Part shown: positions 1 to 5,361 of the stretch, piece after piece | How positions within the stretch are numbered: the stretch's first letter is position 1 | Layout of the letters: every line of letters begins with the position of its first letter | Source: Bacteroidales bacterium | Lineage (GTDB): Bacteria > Bacteroidota > Bacteroidia > Bacteroidales > WCHB1-69 | Assembly: GCA_031254735.1 (NCBI GenBank) | Contig: JAIRTU010000041.1 | Span: 1 to 11,398, forward strand | Length of the DNA: 11,398 nt | Direction of reading: 5' to 3' | Notes under the pieces: generated by a model | Told to the model about the DNA's origin: nothing | What the model saw: only the letters and a program-made list of their open reading frames with translations | Database searches by the model: none | Position numbers and translations under genes: made by a program

Positions 1-2
1 TA

Positions 3-554
3 AAACATCGAGAAACCAAACCCTGGTCGCTCAGCATGGAGATTTTATACAATCACCGGGGCGTGCGGGAACGGAATTTCAACTACGATCCCAACAACAA
101 TATCCCCGCCACAAGAGCCAAATTCGATTATCGGTTAAACCTTCATTATGTGTCCGTCCCGGTTTTGCTGCATTACACCGATAAAGAAATTCTTAGTCTT
201 GGCATAGGCGTCGGCTACAACCGTTTGTTTCATGTTTCCGAAAAAGAATGGGACGTCGAGCAGACGTATGATACGGTAAAAAGGCTCAGTCCCAACGATT
301 TTTCGGTTATGGCAGATGTTCGTATCCGCATTTGGCAGCAGTTGAAATTTGGTGTTCGGTTTGAATATTCCATGTTTTCGTTGCGAACACGCTTTTTTCA
401 CAGCAACAGTTATCACACGGCAGGCTACCGAAAACAATACAACAACACATTGACTTTCTTCCTTGTTTTTATGCTCAACGAAAAAAGATCCGACACCAAA
501 AAGAAGAAAGAAGATATTAACAAACGATATTATTATTCGGAGGTTTTGCACTAA
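3..554 (+). CDS. Outer-membrane beta-barrel protein, PorT-type (5' partial)
   Basis: The reading frame is open from the first bases of the window to a TAA at 552-554, leaving 183 C-terminal residues; the true start lies upstream. An ATG at 36 is internal (the preceding codons read ...KPWSLSM). Alternating hydrophobic and polar stretches ending in aromatic residues fit transmembrane beta-strands: WSLSMEILY, LNLHYVSVPVLLHY, ILSLGIGVGYNRLF, FSVMADVRIRI, LKFGVRFEYSMF and a final NTLTFFLVFML. This order, with a Y.L.L.Y...PVLL.Y core, is typical of Bacteroidetes PorT-type outer-membrane beta-barrel proteins, many of unknown substrate. After the last strand comes an odd basic tail of about 23 residues (KRSDTKKKKEDINKR...), whereas such barrels usually end near the last aromatic. 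The next gene starts 17 bp downstream, so the two may be co-transcribed. The family is fairly clear; the role is unknown. Confidence 0.75.
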   Translation, partial: KHRETKPWSLSMEILYNHRGVRERNFNYDPNNNIPATRAKFDYRLNLHYVSVPVLLHYTDKEILSLGIGVGYNRLFHVSEKEWDVEQTYDTVKRLSPNDFSVMADVRIRIWQQLKFGVRFEYSMFSLRTRFFHSNSYHTAGYRKQYNNTLTFFLVFMLNEKRSDTKKKKEDINKRYYYSEVLH

Positions 555-571
555 AAACGGCATCTATCAGC

Positions 572-1549
572 ATGAAAATCCTTATTATTCGATTCAGCAG
601 CATAGGCGATATTGTCTTGACAACTCCGATTGTGCGTTGTATCGCCAAGCAAATTCCCGATGCGGAAATTCATTTTATTTGTAAACCGGGTTATAAAAAT
701 ATTTTGGAAAAAAATCCGTATATCCGGCAATTGCATGTTTTCGATACGGATAATCGGCTTCCGGCAGAAACATTGAAAGCGGAAAAGTTTGATTATATTA
801 TTGATCTGCAAAACAATTTTCGTTCTAAACGATTGGCACAAAAATTAGGTGTTCCTTATGCTGCTTTTCCCAAATTGAATATCAAAAAATGGTTGTTGGT
901 CAATCTGAACATTCATTTATTGCCCGAAAAACATGTGGTTGATCGTTATTTTGAGGCGACTGAAATTCTTCCCGCTGTGGTTGAAAACGATTTTTTGGGA
1001 TTGGATTTTTTCATGGACGACCTCGATCGCAAAAAAATAGCGAGCCTGCACCTTGCCTCGCCGTTTGTGGCTGTCGCAATGGGAAGTCAACATGCGACAA
1101 AGCAACTTCCGCTGCCGAAATTGATCAACATTTGTAATCAACTGAAACATTCCATCGTTTTATTGGGCGGAAAAGAAGACAAAGAAAGCGGCGATATGTT
1201 GTGTGCTGCCGTTGATAAAGACGTGAAAAACCTTTGCGGAGAACTTTCGTTGCGAGAGTCGGCAGCCTGCATCGAACAGGCAAAAGTTTTGCTTACGGGA
1301 GACACCGGATTGATGCACATCGGAAGTGCGTTACACCAAAACATTGTCAGCGTGTGGGGAAACACCGTTCCCGAGTTTGGCATGTATCCTTATATGCCGC
1401 AAAACAAAGAAAAATATGTTATCATCGAAAATAAACAGCTGTCCTGCCGACCCTGTTCCAAATTGGGACACAAAAAATGCCCCAAAAAGCATTTCAAATG
1501 TATGAACGATATAGACGACCGGCAAATAATAACATTGCTCAATGAATAA
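572..1549 (+). CDS. Glycosyltransferase family 9 (lipopolysaccharide heptosyltransferase-like)
   Basis: The 325-residue protein fits the GT9 family, GT-B fold enzymes that usually move a heptose from ADP-heptose onto lipid A-core at the inner face of the inner membrane. The N-terminus MKILIIRFSSIGDIVLTTP carries the family SIGD motif; D13 matches the catalytic aspartate position of E. coli WaaC. A second Rossmann half starts near residue 165 (FVAVAMGSQHATKQLP), and the nucleotide-sugar motif is DTGLMHIGSAL at 244-254, followed by VWGNTVPEFGMYPY. The tail has four cysteines (C292, C295, C303, C310) in a CRPC-x7-C-x6-C pattern, which I recall from Bacteroidetes GT9 proteins and which could bind metal. 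The ATG at 572 is the first in frame after the upstream stop and opens directly on the conserved motif. The 3' end overlaps queA by 8 bp. The exact sugar and acceptor cannot be told from sequence. Confidence 0.88.
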   Translation: MKILIIRFSSIGDIVLTTPIVRCIAKQIPDAEIHFICKPGYKNILEKNPYIRQLHVFDTDNRLPAETLKAEKFDYIIDLQNNFRSKRLAQKLGVPYAAFPKLNIKKWLLVNLNIHLLPEKHVVDRYFEATEILPAVVENDFLGLDFFMDDLDRKKIASLHLASPFVAVAMGSQHATKQLPLPKLINICNQLKHSIVLLGGKEDKESGDMLCAAVDKDVKNLCGELSLRESAACIEQAKVLLTGDTGLMHIGSALHQNIVSVWGNTVPEFGMYPYMPQNKEKYVIIENKQLSCRPCSKLGHKKCPKKHFKCMNDIDDRQIITLLNE

Positions 1550-2762
1550 TCCCAAAGATATTTTTATAGAAGACTACCATTACAATCTGCCCGAAGAGAA
1601 AATCGCCCTGTTTCCCTGCGAAAACAGAGAAGAATCGAAATTGTTGATCTACCGAAAGCAAACCATGGAAGAAGACCGTTTCAAAAATATTGTTCATTAT
1701 CTTCCGAGCGACAGCGTGTTGGTGTTTAACGATACGCGCGTGGTTCAGGCTCGTATTTTGTTTAAAAAGCCCGGCGGCTCAACGGTAGAGCTGTTTTGTC
1801 TGACGCCGCTGTCTCCCGCCGCTGTTCATGCGTTGGCATTTGAAGTGAAAGAAAGTTGCGAATGGGAATGCTTTGTGGGCAACAACAAACGCTTCAACAT
1901 GCCTTTGGAATTGACTTTCGATTATCGGGGAGAGGCAGTTGTTCTTCGGGCAGAGAAATTGGGAGAACACAACGAAACGTCTTTCCGTATTCGTTTCAGT
2001 TGGCAAACGCCGAATCTCACCTTTGCCGAAGTGTTGGAACATGTCGGCAAAATGCCGCTTCCGCCTTACATCAAACGAGATACCACCGCCGCCGATACGG
2101 AACGTTACCAAACGGTTTTTGCCAAAGAAAAAGGTTCTGTTGCCGCCCCAACCGCAGGATTGCATTTCACAAAAGATATTATTCATCAAATAAAAGAGAA
2201 AAATATCCCTGTCGAATACATCACGCTGCATGTGGGTGCAGGGACATTCAAACCTGTTTCGTCCGAGAAAATCGGCGAACACAACATGCACAGCGAACAG
2301 CTGTTTTTCTCGAAAAAGACAATACAACACCTCTTGGAACACCACGAACAAAGAAAGATAATTGCCGTCGGAACAACAACCGCCCGCTCGCTGGAAAGTC
2401 TGTACCAAATAGGAGTTAACCTGCATACCGGCAGCAACAACCCTTTACATGTTACACAATGGGGAGCTTACAGGAATTTATCCGAAAAAACAATCCGTGT
2501 GGAAGATGCTTTGCAAGCCGTCTTGAATTATCTGCACGAACATCGAATGGAACATTTGCACGCCGTTACTTCGCTGATGATAACGCCTTTGTATCAACCC
2601 AAAATGGTAAAAGGAATTATTACCAACTTCCACCAACCCCAAAGCACTTTGCTGCTGCTGATTTCGGCATTTGTCGGAAATAATTGGAAAGACATTTATC
2701 GCTACGCATTGGCTCACGATTTCCGTTTTTTGAGCTACGGCGATGCGTGTTTGTTTTTGTGA
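1542..2762 (+). CDS. queA: S-adenosylmethionine:tRNA ribosyltransferase-isomerase QueA
   Basis: QueA transfers and isomerises the ribosyl part of S-adenosylmethionine onto 7-aminomethyl-7-deazaguanine at the wobble position of tRNAs with GUN anticodons, giving epoxyqueuosine in the cytoplasm. Signature segments appear in order: VFNDTRVVQARI (61-72), GKMPLPPYIKR (169-179), AAPTAGLHFT (201-210), LHVGAGTFKPV (229-239) followed by HNMHSE, VGTTTARSLESL (276-287), ITNFHQPQSTLLLLISAF (360-377) and a final YGDACL. The protein has 406 residues, longer than the usual 340-350; the extra length lies mainly between residues 80 and 165 and around 290-320, as I recall for Bacteroidetes homologues. The start ATG at 1542 lies inside the last codons of the GT9 gene, which implies translational coupling; there is no other good start before the conserved NLPEEKIALFP segment. 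No other queuosine gene is visible in the window. Confidence 0.96.
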   Translation: MNNPKDIFIEDYHYNLPEEKIALFPCENREESKLLIYRKQTMEEDRFKNIVHYLPSDSVLVFNDTRVVQARILFKKPGGSTVELFCLTPLSPAAVHALAFEVKESCEWECFVGNNKRFNMPLELTFDYRGEAVVLRAEKLGEHNETSFRIRFSWQTPNLTFAEVLEHVGKMPLPPYIKRDTTAADTERYQTVFAKEKGSVAAPTAGLHFTKDIIHQIKEKNIPVEYITLHVGAGTFKPVSSEKIGEHNMHSEQLFFSKKTIQHLLEHHEQRKIIAVGTTTARSLESLYQIGVNLHTGSNNPLHVTQWGAYRNLSEKTIRVEDALQAVLNYLHEHRMEHLHAVTSLMITPLYQPKMVKGIITNFHQPQSTLLLLISAFVGNNWKDIYRYALAHDFRFLSYGDACLFL

Positions 2763-2795
2763 ACGGAAAATAACACCGTCAAAACAAAAAAGTAA

Positions 2796-2803
2796 TACCT
2801 TTG
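2796..2803 (+). promoter_or_regulatory. Bacteroidetes -7 promoter box TACCTTTG
   Basis: TACCTTTG matches the Bacteroidetes TAnnTTTG consensus. It ends 14 bases before the ATG at 2818, so a transcript would have a leader of only about 10 nt. No TTTG or TTG -33 element is seen at the usual distance; upstream DNA is A-rich. The 24 bases 2785-2808 recur exactly at 3287-3310. Confidence 0.6.
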
Positions 2804-2817
2804 CAAAAAGAAAAACG

Positions 2818-3192
2818 ATGATAGTATTTGATTTTATATATTTTTGCATTTATTCAGTTGTACCGGATAAAGCCATACTCGGGAAAAGAGATGGGGCATG
2901 TACTTTGTTTGGCATTTTTACTGCTACACTTTTATTATTTTTATTTGGTTTTTGCGAAAGAATATTTCAATTTGAAATAAATGGGAAATTACTTACTATA
3001 GTATTGTTTGGAGGATTATTTATATTGACAAGAATGTTTTTTCTCAGACCTGCAAAATTCATAAGCATGCATCGTCGATTTAGAAAAATCCCCAAATGGC
3101 TTTTAAAAACAATTGGAATCATCTACTTATTGTTATGTTTTTTTGTTCCTATGGGTTTGGATCTTTTTTTTGGCAAATATCTTGGCATGTAA
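2818..3192 (+). CDS. Small membrane protein with three predicted helices, unknown function
   Basis: This is a 124-residue protein from an AT-rich gene. The ATG at 2818 is preferred over an in-frame ATG at 2743, because 2743 lies inside queA and upstream of the TACCTTTG promoter box. An amphipathic start (MIVFDFIYFCIYSVVPDK) is followed by strongly hydrophobic segments at about 29-46, 58-76 and 97-116, with a basic loop (HRRFRKIPKWLLK, 85-97) between the second and third. The layout and the MI-x-FD-F opening resemble the 126-residue protein at 3994-4374, although residue identity is low. I do not recognise a named family with certainty; small membrane proteins of this look are common in Bacteroidetes genomes, often in accessory regions. 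It stands alone between queA and the repeats at 3212. Confidence 0.65.
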   Translation: MIVFDFIYFCIYSVVPDKAILGKRDGACTLFGIFTATLLLFLFGFCERIFQFEINGKLLTIVLFGGLFILTRMFFLRPAKFISMHRRFRKIPKWLLKTIGIIYLLLCFFVPMGLDLFFGKYLGM

Positions 3193-3211
3193 TATAAATA
3201 ATAAAATCCCC

Positions 3212-3234
3212 TGCAACTGCCGCCGCAAAAACAA
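3212..3234 (+). repeat. 23-bp direct repeat, copy 1
   Basis: The core CAACTGCCGCCGCAAAAA recurs exactly at 3253-3275, 41 bp further on, and with two mismatches at 4384-4406. It is GC-rich followed by an A-rich end and lies in non-coding DNA just after the stop of the gene ending at 3192. Confidence 0.85.
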
Positions 3235-3252
3235 AAAAAGAGGAATGAGAAA

Positions 3253-3275
3253 TGCAACTGCCGCCGCAAAAACAA
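3253..3275 (+). repeat. 23-bp direct repeat, copy 2
   Basis: This copy is identical over 23 bases to 3212-3234. The spacer between the two contains GAGGAATGAGA, part of which (GAGGAATGA) recurs at 4454-4462 downstream of copy 3. The copy lies 23 bases upstream of the TACCTTTG box at 3298. Confidence 0.85.
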
Positions 3276-3297
3276 TAAGCGGAAAGCAAAAAAGTAA

Positions 3298-3305
3298 TAC
3301 CTTTG
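3298..3305 (+). promoter_or_regulatory. Bacteroidetes -7 promoter box TACCTTTG (duplicated module)
   Basis: This is the same TACCTTTG box as at 2796, inside an exact 24-base duplicate (2785-2808 equals 3287-3310). Transcription would begin near 3309, on or next to the ATG at 3310, and reach the gene at 3464 with a leader of about 155 nt. No clear -33 element is present. Confidence 0.5.
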
Positions 3306-3309
3306 CAAA

Positions 3310-3387
3310 ATGAAAAACGGGGCGAGATGTTGGAGTATGGATAAAGGATTTTTTCCTTTGGGTTCGGGTCAGTTGATTATTTTTTGA
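3310..3387 (+). other. Possible 25-codon reading frame behind the duplicated promoter
   Basis: The ATG at 3310 follows the TACCTTTG box by four bases and opens a 25-residue frame (MKNGARCWSMDKGFFPLGSG, then QLIIF) ending at TGA 3385-3387. It could be a leaderless small ORF, a remnant of a lost gene, or chance. It contains an A/T-rich inverted repeat, AAAGGA at 3343-3348 with TCCTTT at 3354-3359. I recognise no family. Confidence 0.2.
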
Positions 3388-3426
3388 TGAAGATGAAAGA
3401 AAGAAATCGGGATATGATGCAGTTAT

Positions 3427-3434
3427 TATTTTTG
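3427..3434 (+). promoter_or_regulatory. Possible -7 promoter box TATTTTTG before the gene at 3464
   Basis: TATTTTTG fits TAnnTTTG and lies 29 bases upstream of the ATG at 3464, a normal leader length. In T-rich DNA the match is weak evidence, and no -33 element is clear. Confidence 0.3.
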
Positions 3435-3463
3435 GGAGTAAAAATATATAACAAATAAATAGG

Positions 3464-3982
3464 ATGAAAAAACAAGGAAAATCAAACCGATCATTGAAGA
3501 ATAAGATTATAATAACCATAATACTATTGATATTAATTGGTTTAATGATTTTCGCAGGTATTAAAACTTACAAATCGCCAATTCAAAGAAAACTTATGGG
3601 AAGTTGGAATGTAGAAATTGAAAATTCTTATTGGGTAAGAGATAGTATTTATGAACTTATTTGGACGTCAATATCTATTGAAAAAAATAAATGTCGTTTT
3701 CCTGCTATTTGTGATACTAATGCCACACTTGAAGAACGATGGACAAAAGCCACAGGCACGTGGAAAGTTATCAATACAAATCCGGATTCAGTATTTTTCA
3801 ACGTACCTCAAAATCCTTTACACGGCAAATATGCCATTCGCTTTTTTATAGATGAAAAAGGTTATAGTGGTATGAATAATATCTATAAAATAGAATTGAA
3901 AAATGATTCCACTTATTTAATATGCAACAAAGGAGGTGTTTTCTACAATAGAGATGTGCGAGATTGGATTGACAACAGATAA
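3464..3982 (+). CDS. Membrane-anchored protein, possibly lipocalin-like domain, unknown function
   Basis: The 172-residue protein has a basic N-terminus (MKKQGKSNRSLKNK) and one hydrophobic helix at about 14-32 (IIITIILLILIGLMIFAGI). There is no lipobox cysteine, so it is probably a signal anchor with the rest in the periplasm. The exported part shows alternating beta-type strands: KLMGSWNVEIE (44-53), SISIEKNKCRF, GTWKVINTNPDSVFFNV (98-114), YAIRFFIDE and YKIELKNDSTYLIC. The paired GSW and GTWKV segments recall Bacteroidetes lipocalin-like (small beta-barrel) domains, but this is pattern memory, not a firm match. Three cysteines (77, 83, 154) could form a disulfide. The gene is AT-rich, sits 11 bp before the small membrane protein at 3994 and is probably co-transcribed with it. 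The ATG at 3464 is the only good start before the hydrophobic helix. Confidence 0.65.
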   Translation: MKKQGKSNRSLKNKIIITIILLILIGLMIFAGIKTYKSPIQRKLMGSWNVEIENSYWVRDSIYELIWTSISIEKNKCRFPAICDTNATLEERWTKATGTWKVINTNPDSVFFNVPQNPLHGKYAIRFFIDEKGYSGMNNIYKIELKNDSTYLICNKGGVFYNRDVRDWIDNR

Positions 3983-3993
3983 ATTTATACAAC

Positions 3994-4374
3994 ATGATTT
4001 TTGATTATTTCTTTTTAAAGTTTTATAACCGTATTATAAAGTCTGATATTGGAGCGCCAAGATTTTATGCAAGTGTGCTTTTGGGAGGGCTAATTAATTT
4101 AAACTTGATGCTGATAAGTGGCATTTTATCTAAGTTAGATATACTGCCGTTTATGTATAATAAAGCAAAAGTAATTATATTTTTCTCTATTACAACCGCT
4201 ATTGTCTTTTTTATATATAATAAAAACCGAATGGAATCCATAAAATTAAAATTTTCCGAAGATAGTTTTAAAGTAAAAAAGAAGAAATGGAATATAATAT
4301 TCATATTGTATATTGTGGTTACTTTTCTTACTCTTTTTGCTATATCGTGGTATAAACCGGGATATCTGCCGTAA
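3994..4374 (+). CDS. Small membrane protein with three predicted helices, unknown function
   Basis: This is a 126-residue AT-rich gene product. Hydrophobic segments lie at about 27-45, 59-76 and 99-119, with a charged loop (NKNRMESIKLKFSEDSFKVKKKKW, about 76-99) between the second and third; by the positive-inside rule this loop is cytoplasmic. The opening MIFDYFFLKFYNRIIKSDIG resembles, in type, the start of many small Bacteroidetes membrane proteins of unknown function and the neighbour at 2818-3192. It follows the anchored protein at 3464 by 11 bp, suggesting one transcript. A pairing of an exported protein with a small membrane protein is also seen in toxin-immunity neighbourhoods, but no toxin is visible here. 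There is no recognised catalytic motif. Confidence 0.65.
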   Translation: MIFDYFFLKFYNRIIKSDIGAPRFYASVLLGGLINLNLMLISGILSKLDILPFMYNKAKVIIFFSITTAIVFFIYNKNRMESIKLKFSEDSFKVKKKKWNIIFILYIVVTFLTLFAISWYKPGYLP

Positions 4375-4383
4375 TGGTTACAA

Positions 4384-4406
4384 TGCAACTACCGCCGCAA
4401 AAGCAA
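4384..4406 (+). repeat. 23-bp direct repeat, copy 3 (21 of 23 identical)
   Basis: This copy matches the repeats at 3212 and 3253 with two changes, G to A at position 8 and A to G at position 20. It starts 9 bases after the stop of the gene ending at 4374, so copies 2 and 3 bracket the pair 3464-3982 and 3994-4374. Confidence 0.8.
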
Positions 4407-4500
4407 AAAAACAGGGTTGAATAGTTGGCATGCTGCCGGGAAAACAGGAGAATGAGGAATGAAGTCTCGACAGGGACGAAAGTTTGGCGGAAAAGAATAG

Positions 4501-4524
4501 AAAAAGAAAAAACGGCATGCCGTC
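4501..4524 (-). terminator. Rho-independent-type terminator, minus strand
   Basis: Read on the minus strand, ACGG-CATG-CCGT (4523-4512, a perfect 12-bp palindrome able to fold as a 4-bp stem with a CATG loop, plus a G-T wobble) runs into six T, one C and five T. The same 3' half can instead pair with AACGGC at 4545-4540 or CGGCATGC at 4568-4561, giving longer stems. Confidence 0.5.
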
Positions 4525-4571
4525 GGTATGCAACAAAACGCCGTTATCTGCAATAAACCCGCATGCCGATC
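4505..4571 (-). ncRNA. Candidate small RNA of about 65 nt
   Basis: This is an inferred transcript between the minus-strand promoter (box at 4582-4575) and the U-run after the hairpin near 4512. Its 5' CGGCATGC (4568-4561) is complementary over 8 bases to GCATGCCG (4520-4513) near the 3' end, so the RNA could close on itself. An alternative stem pairs AACGGC (4545-4540) with GCCGTT (4516-4511). No protein gene lies in its path; a six-codon frame (ATG at 4564, stop ending at 4544) is too short to weigh. It does not look like tmRNA, 6S or SRP RNA: it is too short and lacks an SRP-type GGAA loop. It could be a new sRNA or a known Bacteroidales RNA family I cannot identify by eye. The 5' and 3' ends are estimates. 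Confidence 0.4.
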
Positions 4572-4574
4572 TTA

Positions 4575-4605
4575 CAAAGATACTAAATTTTGCTGACATT
4601 CGCAA
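4575..4605 (-). promoter_or_regulatory. Minus-strand promoter: TTG, 20-bp spacer, TATCTTTG
   Basis: On the minus strand a TTG at 4605-4603 is followed after exactly 20 bases by TATCTTTG at 4582-4575, agreeing with both Bacteroidetes elements (-33 TTTG or TTG; -7 TAnnTTTG) at the normal spacing. It is the most complete promoter seen in the window. A-tracts directly upstream (4607-4634) may raise activity. Confidence 0.6.
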
Positions 4606-4606
4606 G

Positions 4607-4634
4607 TTTTTTTACGATTTTTTTTGATTTTTTT
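4607..4634 (-). promoter_or_regulatory. Phased A-tracts upstream of the minus-strand promoter
   Basis: Three T runs on the plus strand (A-tracts on the minus strand) of 7, 8 and 7 bases start at 4607, 4618 and 4628, 10-11 bp apart, i.e. about one helical turn. Such phasing is known to bend DNA, and A-tracts in this position act as UP-like elements. The function here is inferred from position. Confidence 0.45.
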
Positions 4635-4684
4635 CGCCGGCGAATGCAAAGGCGGCACAGTCAAAAAAAAAATGTTACCTGCGA

Positions 4685-4697
4685 GCCGCACAGCGGC
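4685..4697. other. GC hairpin between A-runs
   Basis: GCCGC and GCGGC are separated by ACA, a perfect 5-bp stem. It lies between A-runs (about 4663-4672 and 4708-4715). On the minus strand a T-run follows 13 bases after the stem, too far for a standard terminator. It could be an operator or leader element of the efflux region; this is unproven. Confidence 0.25.
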
Positions 4698-4769
4698 GCG
4701 GGAATCTAAAAAAAATCAGCCAATGAAAAAAAATAATGAAAAAATGATCGGTTATTCAAAAAAAAGTTG

Positions 4770-4777
4770 TACCTTTG
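4770..4777 (+). promoter_or_regulatory. Bacteroidetes -7 promoter box TACCTTTG of the metal-efflux region
   Basis: TACCTTTG followed by CAAAA, as at 2796 and 3298, lies 20 bases before the ATG at 4798. It is probably the promoter of the His/Cys-rich protein gene and possibly of the whole efflux operon. No good -33 element is seen at 19-21 bp, which could mean an activator is needed. Confidence 0.6.
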
Positions 4778-4797
4778 CAAAATAGACAATGTACAGC

Positions 4798-5241
4798 ATG
4801 AAGAAAATAGTTTCTATATCGTTTTTATTGTTTGCCAATATCATTTTATTGGCGTCTGCTGTTGTGCCGCATCATCACCATAGTTACGATCCTTCTGTGA
4901 TTTATTTTGCTCATCAGGATCATTGTGTTGCAGTCGGTCATTGTTGCGAAGAAGCAAATCTCCCCACAGACCAACAGGGAGACACTCATAACCAAACGGA
5001 TACTGATGATTGTTTGCTTCAACAATCCTATATAAATGCGGGCAACAACAAGCAATTGTCTCCGTCGCCTGACCTTGGTTTTGATGTGTTGCCGTGCGTA
5101 TTGTCTTTGCTTTTCGGTAATATCGTTCCGAATACAGACCATTTACAAGGCTTGCCTTTTCGACAAAAGCCGTATTTACATTCTTATCATACCGAATTTA
5201 TTTCTCAATCTCTCGGATTGAGAGCGCCTCCTGTTTGCTGA
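4798..5241 (+). CDS. Small secreted His/Cys-rich protein, probable metal-binding accessory of the efflux operon
   Basis: The protein has 147 residues. An N-terminal signal segment, KKIVSISFLLFANIILLASA (2-21), is followed at once by PHHHH (24-28). Further likely metal ligands cluster at 39-50 (HQDHCVAVGHCC), with more Cys at 72, 100 and 147. The middle is rich in Q, D, T and N (about 56-75), and a less polar stretch lies at 96-111. I chose the ATG at 4798, which gives a standard MKK signal start; an in-frame ATG at 4789 adds only MYS and would leave almost no leader after the promoter box at 4770. The protein resembles small Bacteroidales proteins of unknown function (DUF6769-like, from memory) found ahead of heavy-metal RND pumps. 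Placement and residue content suggest periplasmic copper, silver or zinc binding or sensing; the metal is not determined. Confidence 0.75.
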   Translation: MKKIVSISFLLFANIILLASAVVPHHHHSYDPSVIYFAHQDHCVAVGHCCEEANLPTDQQGDTHNQTDTDDCLLQQSYINAGNNKQLSPSPDLGFDVLPCVLSLLFGNIVPNTDHLQGLPFRQKPYLHSYHTEFISQSLGLRAPPVC

Positions 5242-5361
5242 TTTTTTTTCGGGTTTTTTATCAAACCATTTGCCGTACATGAAAGATATGTGCGTGCTTG
5301 TGTTTGATTATCATTAAAATTTAATCAATAAATTTATTAACATTTAAAAAAAATCAGCAAA

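Larger units (their letters stand above)
4375..4788. other. Gene-free region with repeat, candidate small RNA and palindromes
   Basis: I see no convincing protein gene in these 414 bases. They contain the third 23-bp repeat copy (4384-4406), a candidate minus-strand RNA with terminator and promoter (about 4501-4605), phased T-tracts (4607-4634), a 12-bp palindrome TTCGCCGGCGAA (4633-4644), a hairpin GCCGC-ACA-GCGGC (4685-4697) and the plus-strand promoter box of the efflux region (4770-4777). Homopolymer A and T runs are frequent. The 13-mer AAAAAAAATCAGC at 4708-4720 recurs at 5346-5358 just before the lipoprotein gene. Confidence 0.7.

Noticed and set aside
1542..1860. Queuosine-type (PreQ1) riboswitch before queA
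   Set aside because: queA starts inside the preceding gene with no leader, so there is no room for a riboswitch directly upstream.
3343..3359. Inverted repeat AAAGGA / TCCTTT as a terminator
   Set aside because: The stem is short with only two G-C pairs and is not followed by a T-run on either strand.
3123..3519. Minus-strand frames of 61 and 128 codons over the repeat and promoter region
   Set aside because: They are built from the reverse complement of the 23-bp repeats, promoter box and A-runs (reading as FAKVLLF, FLFLRRQL and similar), with no start context or family resemblance.
4378..4605. Minus-strand 75-codon frame starting at TTG 4605
   Set aside because: Its start codon is the -33 element of the minus-strand promoter, so the promoter would lie inside the gene; composition is low-complexity Phe/Ser and repeat-derived. 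A small RNA explains the promoter and terminator better.
4723..4785. Twenty-codon frame MKKNNEKMIG... ahead of the efflux promoter
   Set aside because: It runs through the promoter box and ends just after it, so it would not be transcribed from that promoter; probably chance in A-rich DNA.
5299..5338. TGTGTTTG box (5299-5306) and A/T palindrome AATAAATTTATT (5327-5338) before the lipoprotein gene
   Set aside because: The box departs from TAnnTTTG at the key second base and has no -33 partner; the palindrome is pure A/T in an AT-rich leader and expected by chance.
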